A stretch of DNA of 64,000 nt from Endomychus coccineus (Eukaryota; Arthropoda; Insecta; Coleoptera; Endomychidae): positions 23,354,297 to 23,418,296 of the forward strand of contig OY294068.1 in assembly GCA_958510875.1 (NCBI GenBank), in the 5' to 3' direction. Position 1 is the stretch's first letter. Each line of letters opens with the position of its first letter. This document shows positions 43,209 through 56,099 of the stretch, in pieces. Position numbers and translations under genes: made by a program. The notes under the pieces were generated by a model. The model ran no database searches and was not told where the DNA came from. It saw only the letters and a program-made list of their open reading frames with translations.

Positions 43209-46200
43209 ATTTCCATGAAATGGCGATTTGAATCGAATTTATATCCCATTATATTGTGGAGTGAACTAACTTCGAAAATAGATACTTCGTTGTGCCTAAC
43301 ATTGTACAACAAAAGTGAGCGCATCGCACATGAATATGACCAGGTCTGACGTGCGAAATACTTGATAGCGTTTTACTTGTCTATCTTATAAAGTAATAAA
43401 ATGAGCCTCCAATTCGCAATATTCTCATATTATATACAGTTTCGTGAAACTCAAGCTGTATTATGCATCTTCTTTAATTTCATGACTTTGCTTAGAGTAG
43501 CAAAGCATGTATGACCATGATTTGATCAATGGAATGTTCGAAAAATACTCATTGAATCGTGATTCTAGTAACGCGGAATTCATCAGAAAGCACCAAGATT
43601 ATTCAAGAATAATCGATTCCAAAGATTGTCGTAAATCTTGTTATAAGTTTTTTGGTCTGTAATTGGATCTTTTGTTCTTACGACTAAATTAGTACAAAGT
43701 ATTTTCACTTTGAACTAATGAGAATAATTATGAAACTAATAATGCAGCCAACTTTGCTATATAAAAGGTTACAGCATCATAGAAAATTAATTTTAGTTAA
43801 GAATGAAAATATTGATTGGAATATCTCCTTTGCTTCTCTCGCAGTTTTCATACCCTGGAAAGGGTATTAATAATTCGTGATCAATTATGTTAAGCAATTC
43901 AAATATATTATTAATTATAAATACGTTGTTGTTCCAAATTCAAAATTTTCAAATATGACAGACATCATATGCCTAAAATGATGTATAGTGAATCAGTTTC
44001 TAATGAAATATTTTACAAAATTCAAAAAAAAGCAACTAATGCAACTCCTACACCCACAACCAAGAAAATTGGAAAATAAGTTTAGAACATGTAATTTTTT
44101 CGGCAAACAATTACATTCCAGCTAATGATCTAGGTATTACAGCGACTTGGAGGCATATCACAGACTGTGTTACTTGCAAGACGTGGAAATTAAGTTCTGT
44201 TACTGATTATCCTTCTGCTTATTTTCAGAATAAATACAAACAAACCATGAATCAACCTTATTTTCTCGAAGAACGGTATAAAAAGAACAATAAATAAGAA
44301 AAATTGATGAGCCTTCTTTTCTTGGAAAAAATGTGTAACAAGTGTCCAACAGTTCTAATTTTTTGGATTGACTGAGAAAAAAACATTTCCCACTCAGTGT
44401 GTGAAAGGACTGGTCAGAGATGTGAAGGACCTTATAAGCCTTTCAGGTTCGTTGTAATTCGTAGTTAGAATGCATAAGAATGACACTGTTAATAACACTA
44501 GTGAAGCTTAACTTATTCATATTTTTATACATATTGACAATAATTATGACAAGTCATTTAAAGTATCATTTTCTGTATATTAGCTATTACAGCCTCTGTG
44601 AATGTATTTACGACACATCTGGAATTCAGTCGTAAATGGGATTCTTATGTCAATTTGTCATCAGCCGACGAAGTGTTATCGATGAGTTGCCATGGCTTAT
44701 TTATTATGGGTACTTTTCAAAATTCTTTGTGTTGCCTGGGATATACAGATATGTAGCCAATAAAAGCAGATACTACCCTTCTTTACAAACCCTACTTAGT
44801 CTTAAATTAGCCTGAGGTAAACGACTTTTAGAAAAGGAACAATTACATCAAATTCATTCATCGAGCAACATCATTACATTACTATAACAATCACAACGAT
44901 ATCACTTCAGCAAGCAACATTAATACTTGCAATAACATTAACATATCATCAATCTTACAATCAAACGTTAACCTAGAGAATTACAACTTTAGGGAAACTA
45001 GCCTTCTAAATAAGGCGACTCAGTTCTGTTAGTGTAGTTTGTACATAACAGTATATAGGTGTGAATAAATAACTTGAAATCATCAAGTGCTATTTCTTCA
45101 ACCAACTACCATCATACTGAGTCATACAAGAAGTGTAAACAACAGCAGCATACAGCACAACTAGTATACGCTAAATAATACTTATAACTAGAAATGTTAT
45201 TGTAGATGTCACATTACTGATACAGAAAAGAGTGGCTTTGAATGAATATTTTTGACTGTATGAGTCTAGCATCAATTATCCACATATATAGTGACTTATT
45301 GTTGTATTTCATCTCCTACCACTGGGAAAGGTGGCTTATTATTCAATAGTACATTACGGCAACAGTTGAAATGTGCATAATCAGCTACCTTTAGAATAAG
45401 GTAATTTAGTAATTTATCTAGTTCAATATGTGGCATCAACTGTATGTTCATAATTGTTATATGTATTCGAATTCCTTAGCGGACTTGCGATTACTTGTAA
45501 ATTAATTGGTTTTAAGTATAATAGAATGTAAGAGTGTTATCCGTGCATTAGAAGTTTGTTTCAATGCAAGATATGTATCCATAGAAAAATGATTCTGAAA
45601 TTAGGTATTGTAATGTACCCTTCAACTGTACTTTGTGAAAACTGGAGGTGATGTAATTCTGGGAGTTAAAATACTTCCAAAGATACCGATCTGTGTTCAA
45701 TATTCTAGGTTTAAATATTTATTATCTCAAATGTGGTATAATATTGCTTGTGGTATTTGAACATTCTGAGTGAGCTCAGAACTTTCTCTAGGTAAAGGCG
45801 GAATTTATGTAACCCCTTCAGTTTTAGGAAAGTTCTGGAGTGGCTTGACTAATGATTTTCGAGAAATCTTTATTCAAATGTAAACGTTGTTTAATCCTCT
45901 GTCTTGCTACGCCATTAGATCGAAAGGGGATTTGATTATGCGGGTGTATTTAGATTGTATGTATTATTTTGATTTATGCGTGGACGACTGTGTGAAGGAT
46001 GTGGTCTTGAGACGATATTATGCGGGCGGGAACCATACTTGGTAATCTTTCCTTTCTACGATGAGGGCCGAGCCAGAGCGTTATCCAAACTATAAACAGA
46101 TACGTACCGAATTTAAATATCAAATGCACTGAGGCGTGTCACACGATATTAATATTATTCCGGGTATTTACATATTTATTATGTTTATTTATTTCGACGC

Positions 46201-46915
46201 GATGTAGCTTGTTTGAATGGCGCATACAAATTACACGTAGATAGCAAACTAGCTATTCAATTATTTTAATGTAACATGAAACACAATAAAACGTCGCATT
46301 TAATTTACTTAAAATGTTGCAGATATAAAACCCACACTTCTCATACATCACTGTTATGATAGAAGCAATAGAAACAATAATTTTTATAGATTTTCTGCGT
46401 TATCTGTTCCGAATCATTTGAGATTAACAAATACCCTCTACAGTACAAGGCCTGAACGCTCAATCGTGATGTGACAATCCTAGCTATGTTGCAACTGGTC
46501 ACCCGTACGTTATTGCACAATGCTGCTATACTGACAGTAAGACAAACATGTTATTCATTATTTAGGACATATATAAGGACTTCCTGTGTAAACGGGGTTG
46601 CTAGACGTACACTGAGTCCTTAGTCGCACCCCATTTGTTTTTATTAATGTAAAGAACCTGTCTTCCAATGGTTCTGTTTGGAATTTTCCTAATAACATGT
46701 AATTTAAATTAGGCTCATTGTAACAATACGAAATAATTTCAAAATTTTTTTTTATTAATATTCCTACTTATCAATACCTGGATCTATAATTTCTGATAAA
46801 TCACTAATTTGGCCCAAACAATTTGATTTAAAAGGCATTTTCAATTTATTTACTGAACTATTAATTTCAGCTTCATGAAAAATATCTCTACTTTTAAATC
46901 TAAATTAATTTTCAA
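43209..46915. other. No recognisable gene (3.7 kb)
   Basis: The longest stretch without any assignable frame. No tandem repeat or inverted repeat stood out. It could include introns or regulatory DNA of a host gene whose exons are elsewhere; nothing in the sequence shows this directly. Confidence 0.4.
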
Positions 46916-46919
46916 AACT

Positions 46920-47560
46920 CAAGATAGAAGATAGATTTATTCGTAGTAGACATTGTTTTCAATGTATTTACACGTCAGATACGATATATAATATACTAAT
47001 GAACTAAAATGGCAAATTTTATACCTAAAAAGACACTTTACAATAAAACAAATTAAAAATCGAAGAAAACATATTGACACATCTTGTAACAAAGGTTTCA
47101 GGTAGTTTCTTCTAGAAATGTCACTGTATAAATCATTTTCTGTAATAGAATTTTTGTTACACTCTTTTACAGGAGTTTTAAAAAAATGGAATCTTGTTGT
47201 ACAATATAATACACATATGATTTATGCCATATTGACTGATATCTAAGCGGTGAAAAATTTTGATGCGTTTTAGTTAAAAATATTCCCCTAAGAACTTGAT
47301 GTTCTGATTTCCGGCTGAGGAATTGGTTGTGCACATTACGAGGTATGTTTTATTCACATTCAATTGTCATTTATTGTTACAAAACCATTTTTCTGCTTCT
47401 TTTATAGACTCTGATGTCTTTTCTGTCACTTCAGATACGTTTTTCCCCCTACCAATTAAACTGCTATCGTCCGCGAATACATAAGTTGCTGCATTTAAAA
47501 TGTTTTGGTCATTGATATAAATTAAAAACAGGCCCAGGAAAAAATTCAATTTTATATACG
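46920..47560 (-). pseudogene. LINE reverse transcriptase fragment
   Basis: Leftward: GLFLIYINDQNI and TYVFADDSSLIGRG (about 47525-47440), EKWFCNNK, then NQNIKFLGEYF (about 47305-47270) and a C-terminal tail with YLKPLLQD-like residues. The order Y.ND, FADD, WF..N.L..N..K, .KFLG is the RT palm and thumb. Shifts occur near 47365 and after FLGEYF. The PQG block upstream is absent, so it is truncated there. The 3' end is unclear. Confidence 0.75.
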
Positions 47561-48391
47561 TTTTTTTTCCTCATCAGGAATCCTATGACCATCCTTGAGG
47601 AATTTGCAATGTTTTAAATACATATTCATATTCTCTATTTGACCGGTTCTCATATCTTGTATGTCGAATCTATTTCGCTTATGATTTTTTCTTTATTAAA
47701 GTATAATTCACGTACAATACAATGAACAGTTGGTAAATATTTGCCCGAGGGATTGTCGTTATCCAGGTATGGAACAAAGTGTTGTAAGGGTTACATTTTA
47801 CTATTAACTAAAGGATAAACTAGCTCTATTTTATCACTTGGTTGCCGACAGCTACAGTGAAGATGGTCGTAGGTTATAATTTTAGATGTTAAGAATTCGA
47901 GCGCCAGAGTATTTTAACCAACCAATGAATTATGAATATAACTAGGGGATACAAATACTCAAGTCCCCAGGATAAATTACCCTGAAAGAAAAGAAAATAA
48001 AAGACCTGTACCCAGAATGATTGAAATTTACTTTGAAATACTAATGTTGATATATTTATGACAGAACTTATACTAATGAGATATGAAGCAAATGATTAGA
48101 AAATATGGATGGAGTTAATTACTTAAATCATTAAAACAGTGAACAGTTGAACTTACACAATATACAATACTCAATGATTATTAAAATTGTTACATAAACC
48201 AAAATCGATATCCTGACCTGATGAGAGCTGGATGTTGTATTTGCTTGGTGATGTTTAATTACTTCTACTTCATGTAGGGGTCCCTGCCACAATTGTAATA
48301 CCGTTTCCACATAAATCAGCGACTCCTAAGTAATCTTTCCACAGTAGATTCAAGCAATCCACACTTCTTGTTGCATTTTCAACAACATAGA

Positions 48392-48446
48392 CAAAAAAAG
48401 AAGAGGAAGAAGAAGAACCCTCTATCACGATAGGGTTTTTTCTTCC
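48392..48446. repeat. Purine-rich tract running into a short palindrome
   Basis: A run of GAA/GAG triplets (about 48392-48417) leads into aaccctctatcacgataggg followed by ttttttcttcc, so that gaagaa-accct-tatc pairs with gata-agggt-ttcttc. Possibly chance plus microsatellite. Confidence 0.5.
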
Positions 48447-48760
48447 AATAAGACAACTTTACTACCGTTCACCACCAGTCACGTCGAAACTAGGTTCAGA
48501 TTCCCGAAGGTACATTAATTACCCAATTAATTCCAATGATTCCAATCCAAATTGGTAATTGATGTCTTTGTTCTCAACGGAAGAATATTCCCAGAACTTG
48601 GTTCCAACAAGCTTGGTATCACCTCCCTGTTGAAAATAACCTAGCGACGCACTTCTCACTTGAACGATTGACCAGGAGTGTCGCCATTTTCTCGCCTTTC
48701 CGGCTTTCTCGTTGTCTCACAGAACACCCTCGAAATAGAAACGGGTCTGACACCAAACAA

Positions 48761-48829
48761 CCATGACCCTTAGAATATACGGTCCATGACTCTTAGAAGA
48801 TACGGTCCATGACTCTTAGAATATACGGT
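48761..48829. repeat. Three tandem copies of a 23-base unit
   Basis: Units at 48761, 48784 and 48807, reading ccatgactcttagaatatac then ggt, with one or two differences. Confidence 0.93.
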
Positions 48830-51190
48830 CCAGCATAGCTGACGTCACAAGAGTTAACCGATTGTACTACAGCGGCCATTTCTAAGCCGTTAAGTGGAAT
48901 TTACACGTTACAGTGTCGTCTTTTGGAAAACCAAAAACGCGCACTCTTATCATAATTTCCTCTACACCCCGGGTGCACAACACTTTCCAGGCATGTATTT
49001 TGATTGCAAACAAACACACAAAACAATAATGATTAAAAATACAAGAAGGTGTTAGCACAGAACACAATAATGTTCTAGGTTTTGGTATTCTTACTTCAGT
49101 TTATCTGAATGGCCCAGTTTAGCTTACGTCACAACCTCCTGACGTCAGAGCACATTGGCCTTGTTATTTAGTTGGTAATGATAATGTGCGGTGTACACTG
49201 AAGAAACTTATTTCTTGAAATTCGTTTCATGAAACGTGAAACCGAAGTTACATATAATCATTTGCATTGAAACTGAAGTTGGTATGACTTCTGTTTCGCT
49301 ATTTCAAAGTTATTTTTGCCATTTTCAATAAATCAATTTGCATATTTGTCAAGCGGTTTGTTTCCAAAATGGTGAACGTTGCCAATCCAATGCAAGTCTG
49401 TATAATTTATAACCGAAAGACTATAACAGCAGGATGTGGAAATTCAGAATTTTTTTTTATTTTACACTTCTTGATACACTTGCTATTGTCACGGATGTAC
49501 AGAATTTACACACCGTAAACATTGGAACTTCTGGGAATATTTGAAGCGACGTTCCAGATAATTTGTACAAAACGATGACAATAACGTTTTGTGAAAATAA
49601 AGTACATTCAAAATGAATAATATTTAACCATTAATCATGTTGGCTGAACTTTGATGTAGTTAGACGAAATCAAATTATCTTCCAGCCGCCACCAAGTTAC
49701 ACTGATTTTACTTAATAGAGAAACTTATTTGCATGATGCTTTCCATTTAAAGTCAACAACTTTTCCCCTTAATTTTGAAATTAGTTTTAATTTTAATTAA
49801 GATTTTGTATATTCGGGCGCACACAACGGATTAAGTTTGATATCTTGATTATTCTTCCGCTGTAACAGCTTCAACTCTTCGGAAATATGAACCGTTTCAC
49901 GTTCTTAACGGAGATGTTTCAAGATTAAAGCGCCATCTACGAGGTACAGTTGAAACCTGAATTATCAAGGACGTAGGTTGAAATGTATGATGGGGGAGGA
50001 GGCGGATTATAACTCGTGGATTGGTGGAGATCGTTTTTGTGAAATTGTATCTAATCAATCTCGGATTGTACTTTTCAAAGCGTATTCAATTTTGAAAGCT
50101 TGCCGGCATGTATATTTAAGCTAGAGTGATATGATGCCAGGTGAAAAGGCTTATGTACAGTTTTTATCTGGGCACGTTTAACCAGATCCTTTAATGCCGA
50201 CTATTGTTTTTGATTATCTACGATGAAATACATCCATTATACGTCGACAGTACAGTCGGCGAACGTTGTTGGTATTGCTAATGTGCAGATGTAACAATGC
50301 ATGTCAAGTGATTTCTCGTTGATTTACAGCTAAATGTGTGCTTTCCGATTACTTGAATCTCGTGAAATATTGTTTTTCTCCGACACATTCTAAAGCTACG
50401 ACAAAAGCCCCGAGTTCTACCACATTCTAAAGACAAACGTTCAACTGTTTGTTTAGCTATCGATAAGATCTCTCGATTTCTTCAAGTATTTCCCGCTTCT
50501 TTGAAAGTCGTGTTGTCCATAGACTTCTTATCGGTTATTCGTATGAAGGGAAATCCGTTGTATAATATATTATTCATTTCATGCTCTTTCTTCAAACCGT
50601 TGCTATTAGTACGAAAATGATTTTAGACCCTTCTTCAGGGTTTTACTCTGAATAATACTATTTTCCTTCAACGTTTCTAAACCTTCATTTATTCATTTAT
50701 CAAAAATAGTTTACTGCATTCGTGTTTCCATGTACTTTGAAAAACAATGTATTACTATGATTAATAAAATGCGCATTTAGTGACTTGTGTGTAAAAATAC
50801 CAGAAATACTGCAATAAAACTTGAATCGGTAACGTCAATTGACTGACAGTATGTCGTCAAACTTCTACCACTCAATATAATAATTTCAGTAAATTTGAAA
50901 TGTACAATATTGACTTATATCGCCTTGGAAATAAGGTATAGAATAAGCCCAACCTTTCGTCGAAATCGGAAACTTTATCAAAGGTGTTGCCTAAACGGTG
51001 TTTACCTTGTTCTTACTTCTATAAGCTAGTTGTATTGCAAATTTAGAAAACAAACTATGGAATTTACCAATTACTGTAGAATGATAAATGAAACTTTTGA
51101 ATTTTATTGGAGTAGTTGAAGATAATGGCTACAATTTGGTTAGTTGGCAAATTTCCTTTATTGTTTAGAAATTAAATCATTGATCAAAGA

Positions 51191-51680
51191 TTAGTGGTGA
51201 CCATTGTCCAACGCAATTTGCTGAAGTTTCTCAACTTCGTTGTTATAATTTTGCTTGCTCAAAGGAACTTTCAATAATCTATGAACTAGACTATTAAACG
51301 AAGCTATTTTATATCTAAATGGTGGAGCTGAATACCTATTTGTTTGAGTGGGTTTTCTGTATATGTCGAAATCAAAGTGATTACCATATTTTATAATGTT
51401 AATATCAAGGAAAGGAAGCTGATTATCTGTTTCTATTTCGACAGTGAATCTCAGTGAATCAAATTTTCTATTAACCGTGTTCAAAAAGCCATGTTAAAAT
51501 CTTTACTTGTAATCGCGAAAATGTAGTCAACTGATTCAATTTTAATTTTAAGAAGTTTTCAAGTTCGCTTAGAAAAATTTCCGCCAAAAAAGGAGAGAGT
51601 GGATTGCCCATTGCACATCTGCTTGTTTGTTTATAGTAATTTTGGTTAAAAGTGAAATAATTTTGCTCCATACATAAAGA
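51191..51680 (-). pseudogene. Penelope-like element reverse transcriptase, catalytic motif lost
   Basis: Leftward: FTFNQNYYKQTSRCAMGNPL and SPFLAEIFLSELE (about 51655-51555), then in another frame ESVDYIFAIT (about 51540-51510) where relatives have RYVDDIFAI, followed by FDSLRFTVEIETDNQLPFLD (about 51475-51410) and IYRKPTQTNRY. The order Q..GTAMG.PLSP..AEIF, YVDD, FT.E.E..N.LPFLD, YRKPT.T.RY is that of Penelope-like or closely related RTs. The second catalytic aspartate is replaced by tyrosine and a frameshift lies near 51485. No endonuclease domain follows. Confidence 0.78.
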
Positions 51681-51699
51681 CGTAAGGATCTTTTATCTC

Positions 51700-52480
51700 C
51701 AGTTTTATTTAATTTCTCTCTTATAGCAAATATTTAGCTTCCAATGCTCTTGGAACATGTGAAAATGTGTTGAGATAGGTTTGATTCATCATTTTTCAAA
51801 AATTGAAATTAAATATAAATTATAAAGTGAAACTTAACAATCTTTATGCTTACAATAATCAAAGTTCTTAAATAAATATCTACGTAGAGTTACGTACAAA
51901 GCAATGTACTTATATTTTACGATATCATATTATGATCCTTATGTACATGGAAATAAACACCAATTTGATAAAGGTTTGAAATACGAATTTCAATCTACAA
52001 CAGTGATGGGTGAGGATGGTAAGTCATACTATCGGAGTCTAATAATTGCTTGATAACAATTCACGTCAAATTAAAAAATAATACAACAAAAGTGTGTGCC
52101 ACGTTTCGTCAAAGATGTGATTTTATCCAACACTCCGTTTTTCTACTAGTACTTTCATTTTACTTCATAATTTTTTATTAAATTGATGTTTAGAATTTGA
52201 AAATAACACAAATTTATTGTATCTTTTGCATTTCTAATAATCTTTGTACTTATCAAGGCAAATAAGATCAATTTGTTTTTGTGGGTATATATAGAGCGCT
52301 GTGGTCAATTCAACCCCTAAGAAATTTGCCTAAAATGACCGGTCAATTATGCGCTGAGAGGACAGAGTCGTCCGGCCGCCCCTCCTTCTATAGAAAACCC
52401 GAGAAAGTCTTTACCTGAATATATACAGTTGCGTTCCCTCAAGATTTTTGAGGATAAATACTTGTCCTGAAATTTATCTA
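51700..52480. other. No recognisable gene
   Basis: AT-rich; no assignable frame. It leads into a minisatellite. Confidence 0.45.
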
Positions 52481-52489
52481 ACTTCCAAA

Positions 52490-53410
52490 TATAGACTTGA
52501 AAAACATACTAATCTAGAATTGCCGCATGGAAATAATATAGGTTCTCTTATATGTTCAATTACATTTATTGCATATACATAGGTCAACTTATGAGTTCAT
52601 CTAATGCTGTTGCATCCAAAATAAAACTTACAAGTAACATACTAGCCTAGATTTGCCACTTGAAGCTAATATAGGTTCTCTTATGTGTTCATTTAATATT
52701 ATTGCATCCAAAATAAACTTTAAAATAGGCTAGTAACCTAGATTTGCCGCTTGGGGATAATCTACTAACCTCCTAGAGTTGACAATTGGAGATAATATAG
52801 TTTCACTTCTGTATTCATTCACATCTATTGCATCCAAAAGTAAACTTACAAATATGTTACTAACCTAGAATGGCCGATTGGAGATAATGTAGGTAGTCTT
52901 ATGTGTTCATCTATTGTTATTGCATCCAAAAATAAACTTTTAATAACCTAATGAACTAGGTTTGCCACTTGGAGATATATAGGTTCTCTTATAGGTTCAT
53001 TAGATGTTATTGCATCAAAATATAAACTTACTAATAACGTACTAGTCTAAATTTGCCGCATGGTGATAACCTACTAACCTATAATTACCGCTTTTATGTG
53101 TTCATTTATTGTTATTGCATCCAGAAATTAACTTACTAATAACGTAAACCTAAATTTGCCACTTGGGGATAACCGACTAACCTAGATTTGCCGCTTGGAG
53201 ATGATATAGGTTATGTTATGTACTTATTTATTTATTTGAATTGCATCCAAAAATAAATTTATAAATAACATTCTAACCTAGAATTGCCCATTGGAGATAA
53301 TACGGTCGTCTTATGTGTTGATCTACTAGCCTAAATTTGCTGCTAAGAGATAAAATAGGTTCTTTTATGTATTTTTATTGCATCCACGAATAAACTTACA
53401 AATAACATCG
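52490..53410. repeat. Minisatellite, unit about 95 bases, about 9 copies
   Basis: Units contain aacctagatttgccgcttgg, agataatataggttctctta, tgtgttcatttattgttatt and gcatccaaaaataaacttac. Starts of gcatccaaaa lie near 52612, 52704, 52832, 52922, 53013, 53118, 53242 and 53379; longer spacings contain an extra gataacctactaaccta segment, showing unequal internal duplication. Short frames inside are artefacts. Confidence 0.92.
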
Positions 53411-53620
53411 GCGGGCGTAATTTCGGCCGGTAATCCCGTCGCCTACCTGCATAAATCAAGGGGTACCGCTTATGACAGATGTAATTTCGGCCGAGGATTG
53501 ATGTTTATTATTGGTAATTACATGGGATATCTAGACAACTTATTTATTATGATAACTTATTTTGAACGCTACTAGGCGATAGAAAGCATCAAATATATTT
53601 GTACGATGGCATCAGTTTAA

Positions 53621-54530
53621 ACAATTAAGAGTTCACGTGGTTGTGACTTGCTTGTTGTGGAAAAGTTTCAGTTTTGTAAACAGGACGTGTTAAAAAGTGG
53701 TGAAGTACGTTGGAGGTGCATAAAGAAAAATTTAAGATGTTTAGCCAAACTGTACACTATTGGTACTGAATACACAGTTAATAGGAGTGAATTAATTCAC
53801 AACCACGAGTCAGATGAGACTGCGTTGGAGAGAAAAATAGTGACAACTTCATGCAAGCGCAAAGCTGAGGAGGACATATCGGAGAAACCTTCAAAAATTA
53901 TTAAAAGCATTCTTTCAAAACATTTGCCAGATAATTTGTCATCGACAGATGTCAATCGAATAAGAAGAAATTTGTACAACAGCCGCTGTAAGCTGCTATC
54001 AGCCCTGCCTAAGGATATTCACGATGTACATTCTGTACTAGAAAGTTATGGACCGAAAACTACAACAGGTGAAAATTTTTTGTTTATTAACAGCACAGCT
54101 GATAATATCATTGTTTTTTCTTGCCAAACAAATATTACAACTTTATGTAAAATGAAAGATTTTTACATGGATGGCACATTTTCTTATTGTACAAAATATT
54201 TTTGTCAGTTATTTACCATCCATCGCCTGGAAAATGGGCATTATGTTCCCCTTTTGTTTTGTCTGATGCCTAACAAGACCAGTGACACATATATGAGACT
54301 TTTTAAAACCTAAAATTTTCACACTGTTTAATATTGTTTTTGAACCGAAGGAGGTATTTGTGGATTTTGAAATCGCAACTCATAACGCACTAAAAGTTGT
54401 CTTTCCCAAAACCAAACTAAATGGTTGTCGATTCCACTTGCATCAGGCGATTTCTAAAAATTGTCAATTATTTGCGTGTTTCTGAAAAAAAGTTTATACT
54501 ATCATATATTTTTGAAAAGGTAAAAAAAAG
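53621..54530 (+). pseudogene. FLYWCH zinc finger plus MULE transposase, frameshifted and truncated
   Basis: The frame is open from 53621 with no ATG at its start: SSRGCDLLVVEKFQFCKQ, VRWRCIKKNLRCLAKLYTIG and NHESDETALERK form a FLYWCH finger (W, C, C and H-x-H in order, about residues 5-70). After a charged linker comes the MULE transposase domain: MKDFYMDGTFSYCTKYFCQL (first acid D of DGTF, about 54165), TIHRLENGHYVPLLFCLMPN. A frameshift at about 54308 moves on to VFVDFEIATHNALKVVFPKT and LNGCRFHLHQA (second acid in DFE, about 54357-54450). The C-terminal part with the last glutamate is missing. Some host genes carry the same domains, but the breaks argue for a dead Mutator-like element. 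Confidence 0.85.
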
Positions 54531-54555
54531 ACAAATTTTATAGTCTATAAATATA

Positions 54556-54896
54556 CAGGGTGTTCCATTTAAAAAAACATAAGTTTACTCTATAACTCAA
54601 AAACAGTGAATATGTAACAAAAGTTATCAACACCACTGCATTCTACGGAAAAAAAACTATTAGAATGTTATTTTACCTTTTCGATAAGTTGAAGGATAAC
54701 GGAGATACGAGGGGGGTCACAAAATGCAACATTTTCAGAAATGCCCTGTATCTTAAAAACTAAAAGGGCTATGAAAATTCTGTTGACGGCATCTTGAGTT
54801 TTACGAAAAAGTAGCACAGTGTCGCGAAAACCGCAACTCTCTATCTTTAAAAATAAAGGAGATACCCCGCAAAAGTACCCAAAATGGGACACCCTG
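54556..54896. mobile_element. 341-base MITE with TA duplication
   Basis: The ends read CAGGGTGTTCCATTT and the reverse complement of CAGGGTGTCCCATTT, a 15-base inverted repeat with one mismatch, flanked by TA at 54554-54555 and 54897-54898. It has no coding capacity; frame 54668-54901 is a by-product. Its ends resemble those of the foldback elements (CAGGGTG), suggesting the same mobilising enzyme class. Confidence 0.88.
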
Positions 54897-54898
54897 TA

Positions 54899-56090
54899 CA
54901 ACTCGAATCACGCAAATTATTATTAGTATTCTATATGGACTACTGTCGCAACCGATCGAATTACTATAATAAAAATACAGCAGCTAGTATTCGTCGATAC
55001 TTTCCAGTACAATTCAAAAGGATGTTCCACTCTACACAGGTTTAATTCGAATGTACAGGTATGAGAAAATTTCGTAATAAATTGTCGCTGGGCCAGGTAG
55101 TATGCAGGAGAAGGAACGTAGAAGTATGCATCGCACATATTCGTCGAATGGCCACATACTTTTCTCCTGGTGATAAATTCGTTCGCATTCATCCCGCGTT
55201 CAGCTGGAAGCAGATGGCTGCACTCATTTTTGCGTCACCGCATTTTACTAATGTGACACACGTGCTCCACCCGACAAAATGCTACCCATTCCTAATTAGC
55301 GGAGATTTACCGTATGTCGTCCGTTACTGTGTAGTCGCTCTGTACGTGATATGTCGATGGTCAACTAGCAAAAAATAGCTCAAGAATAATTACCCACTTT
55401 GTTGCCTGCGACAATATTTTTACCGAGGCACTTGTACGTACTCTGAACACCATCATTTCGACTACAAACGAGTTCGAATCCATTATCTCGCTCTGCCTTT
55501 TGCTAACGATCAGAATAACGAACACTATTATTACAGGAATTACGGAGTGTCTTTTTTGTATGAATCCTTTCAATTAATCTCGAATTAAAACACAAATCTG
55601 GGCGTATCTTTTGGAGGAACTACCGTAGTTATGGCGAGACTGGCATATGCATCCAAAATTTAACGATTTTATGTTATCTACGTTCAGAATTTGTATCATA
55701 CACTTTCTGAATTATTTCTTCTTTGAAAAGTGAAAAATAATGTACTTTGCGTGTACTTGAACAATTACTGCTTCAATTTTAGTTCACTATGTGTTGCACC
55801 AGGCGGAAAGGTAGCCTAACCCCCAGCACCGAATTTAAAAAGGATTAGCCATAAATTCCGCGCTTTTTATTATATTTCAAACTGCACCAACCATAATTTT
55901 TGAGCTTTCATAGCCTTCGGTAAATATTGAAAAAACCAAGGGCGAGGTTAACATTTCAAAACTAAACCCTTTTCTTCATTCAGAATAGGTCATAGAGCAT
56001 TTTCTTTAGCACTAGAATTTCGAGTGAATTATGAGTAATTTTCGAGTGAAAAGCATAAATTTACCAGACTTGACTTTAACCAGCATTCTA
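54899..56090. other. No recognisable gene
   Basis: A 105-residue plus-strand frame (55061-55378) overlaps two minus-strand frames of similar size; its product (basic N-terminus, several C and H but in no known spacing) is not recognised. I do not call it. Confidence 0.4.
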
Positions 56091-56099
56091 AAAATAAAC

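Larger units (their letters stand above)
47570..51180. other. No recognisable gene (3.6 kb), with small repeats
   Basis: Apart from the two short repeats listed separately (48392-48446 and 48761-48829) nothing was recognised. Frames at 48882-49067 show no motif. Confidence 0.4.

Noticed and set aside
43209..46915. Host gene exons in the long unassigned stretch
   Set aside because: No frame with recognisable residues and no convincing splice-flanked exon could be picked out by eye.
55061..55378. 105-residue plus-strand frame
   Set aside because: Overlapped by comparable frames on the other strand and no recognisable domain; could be chance.
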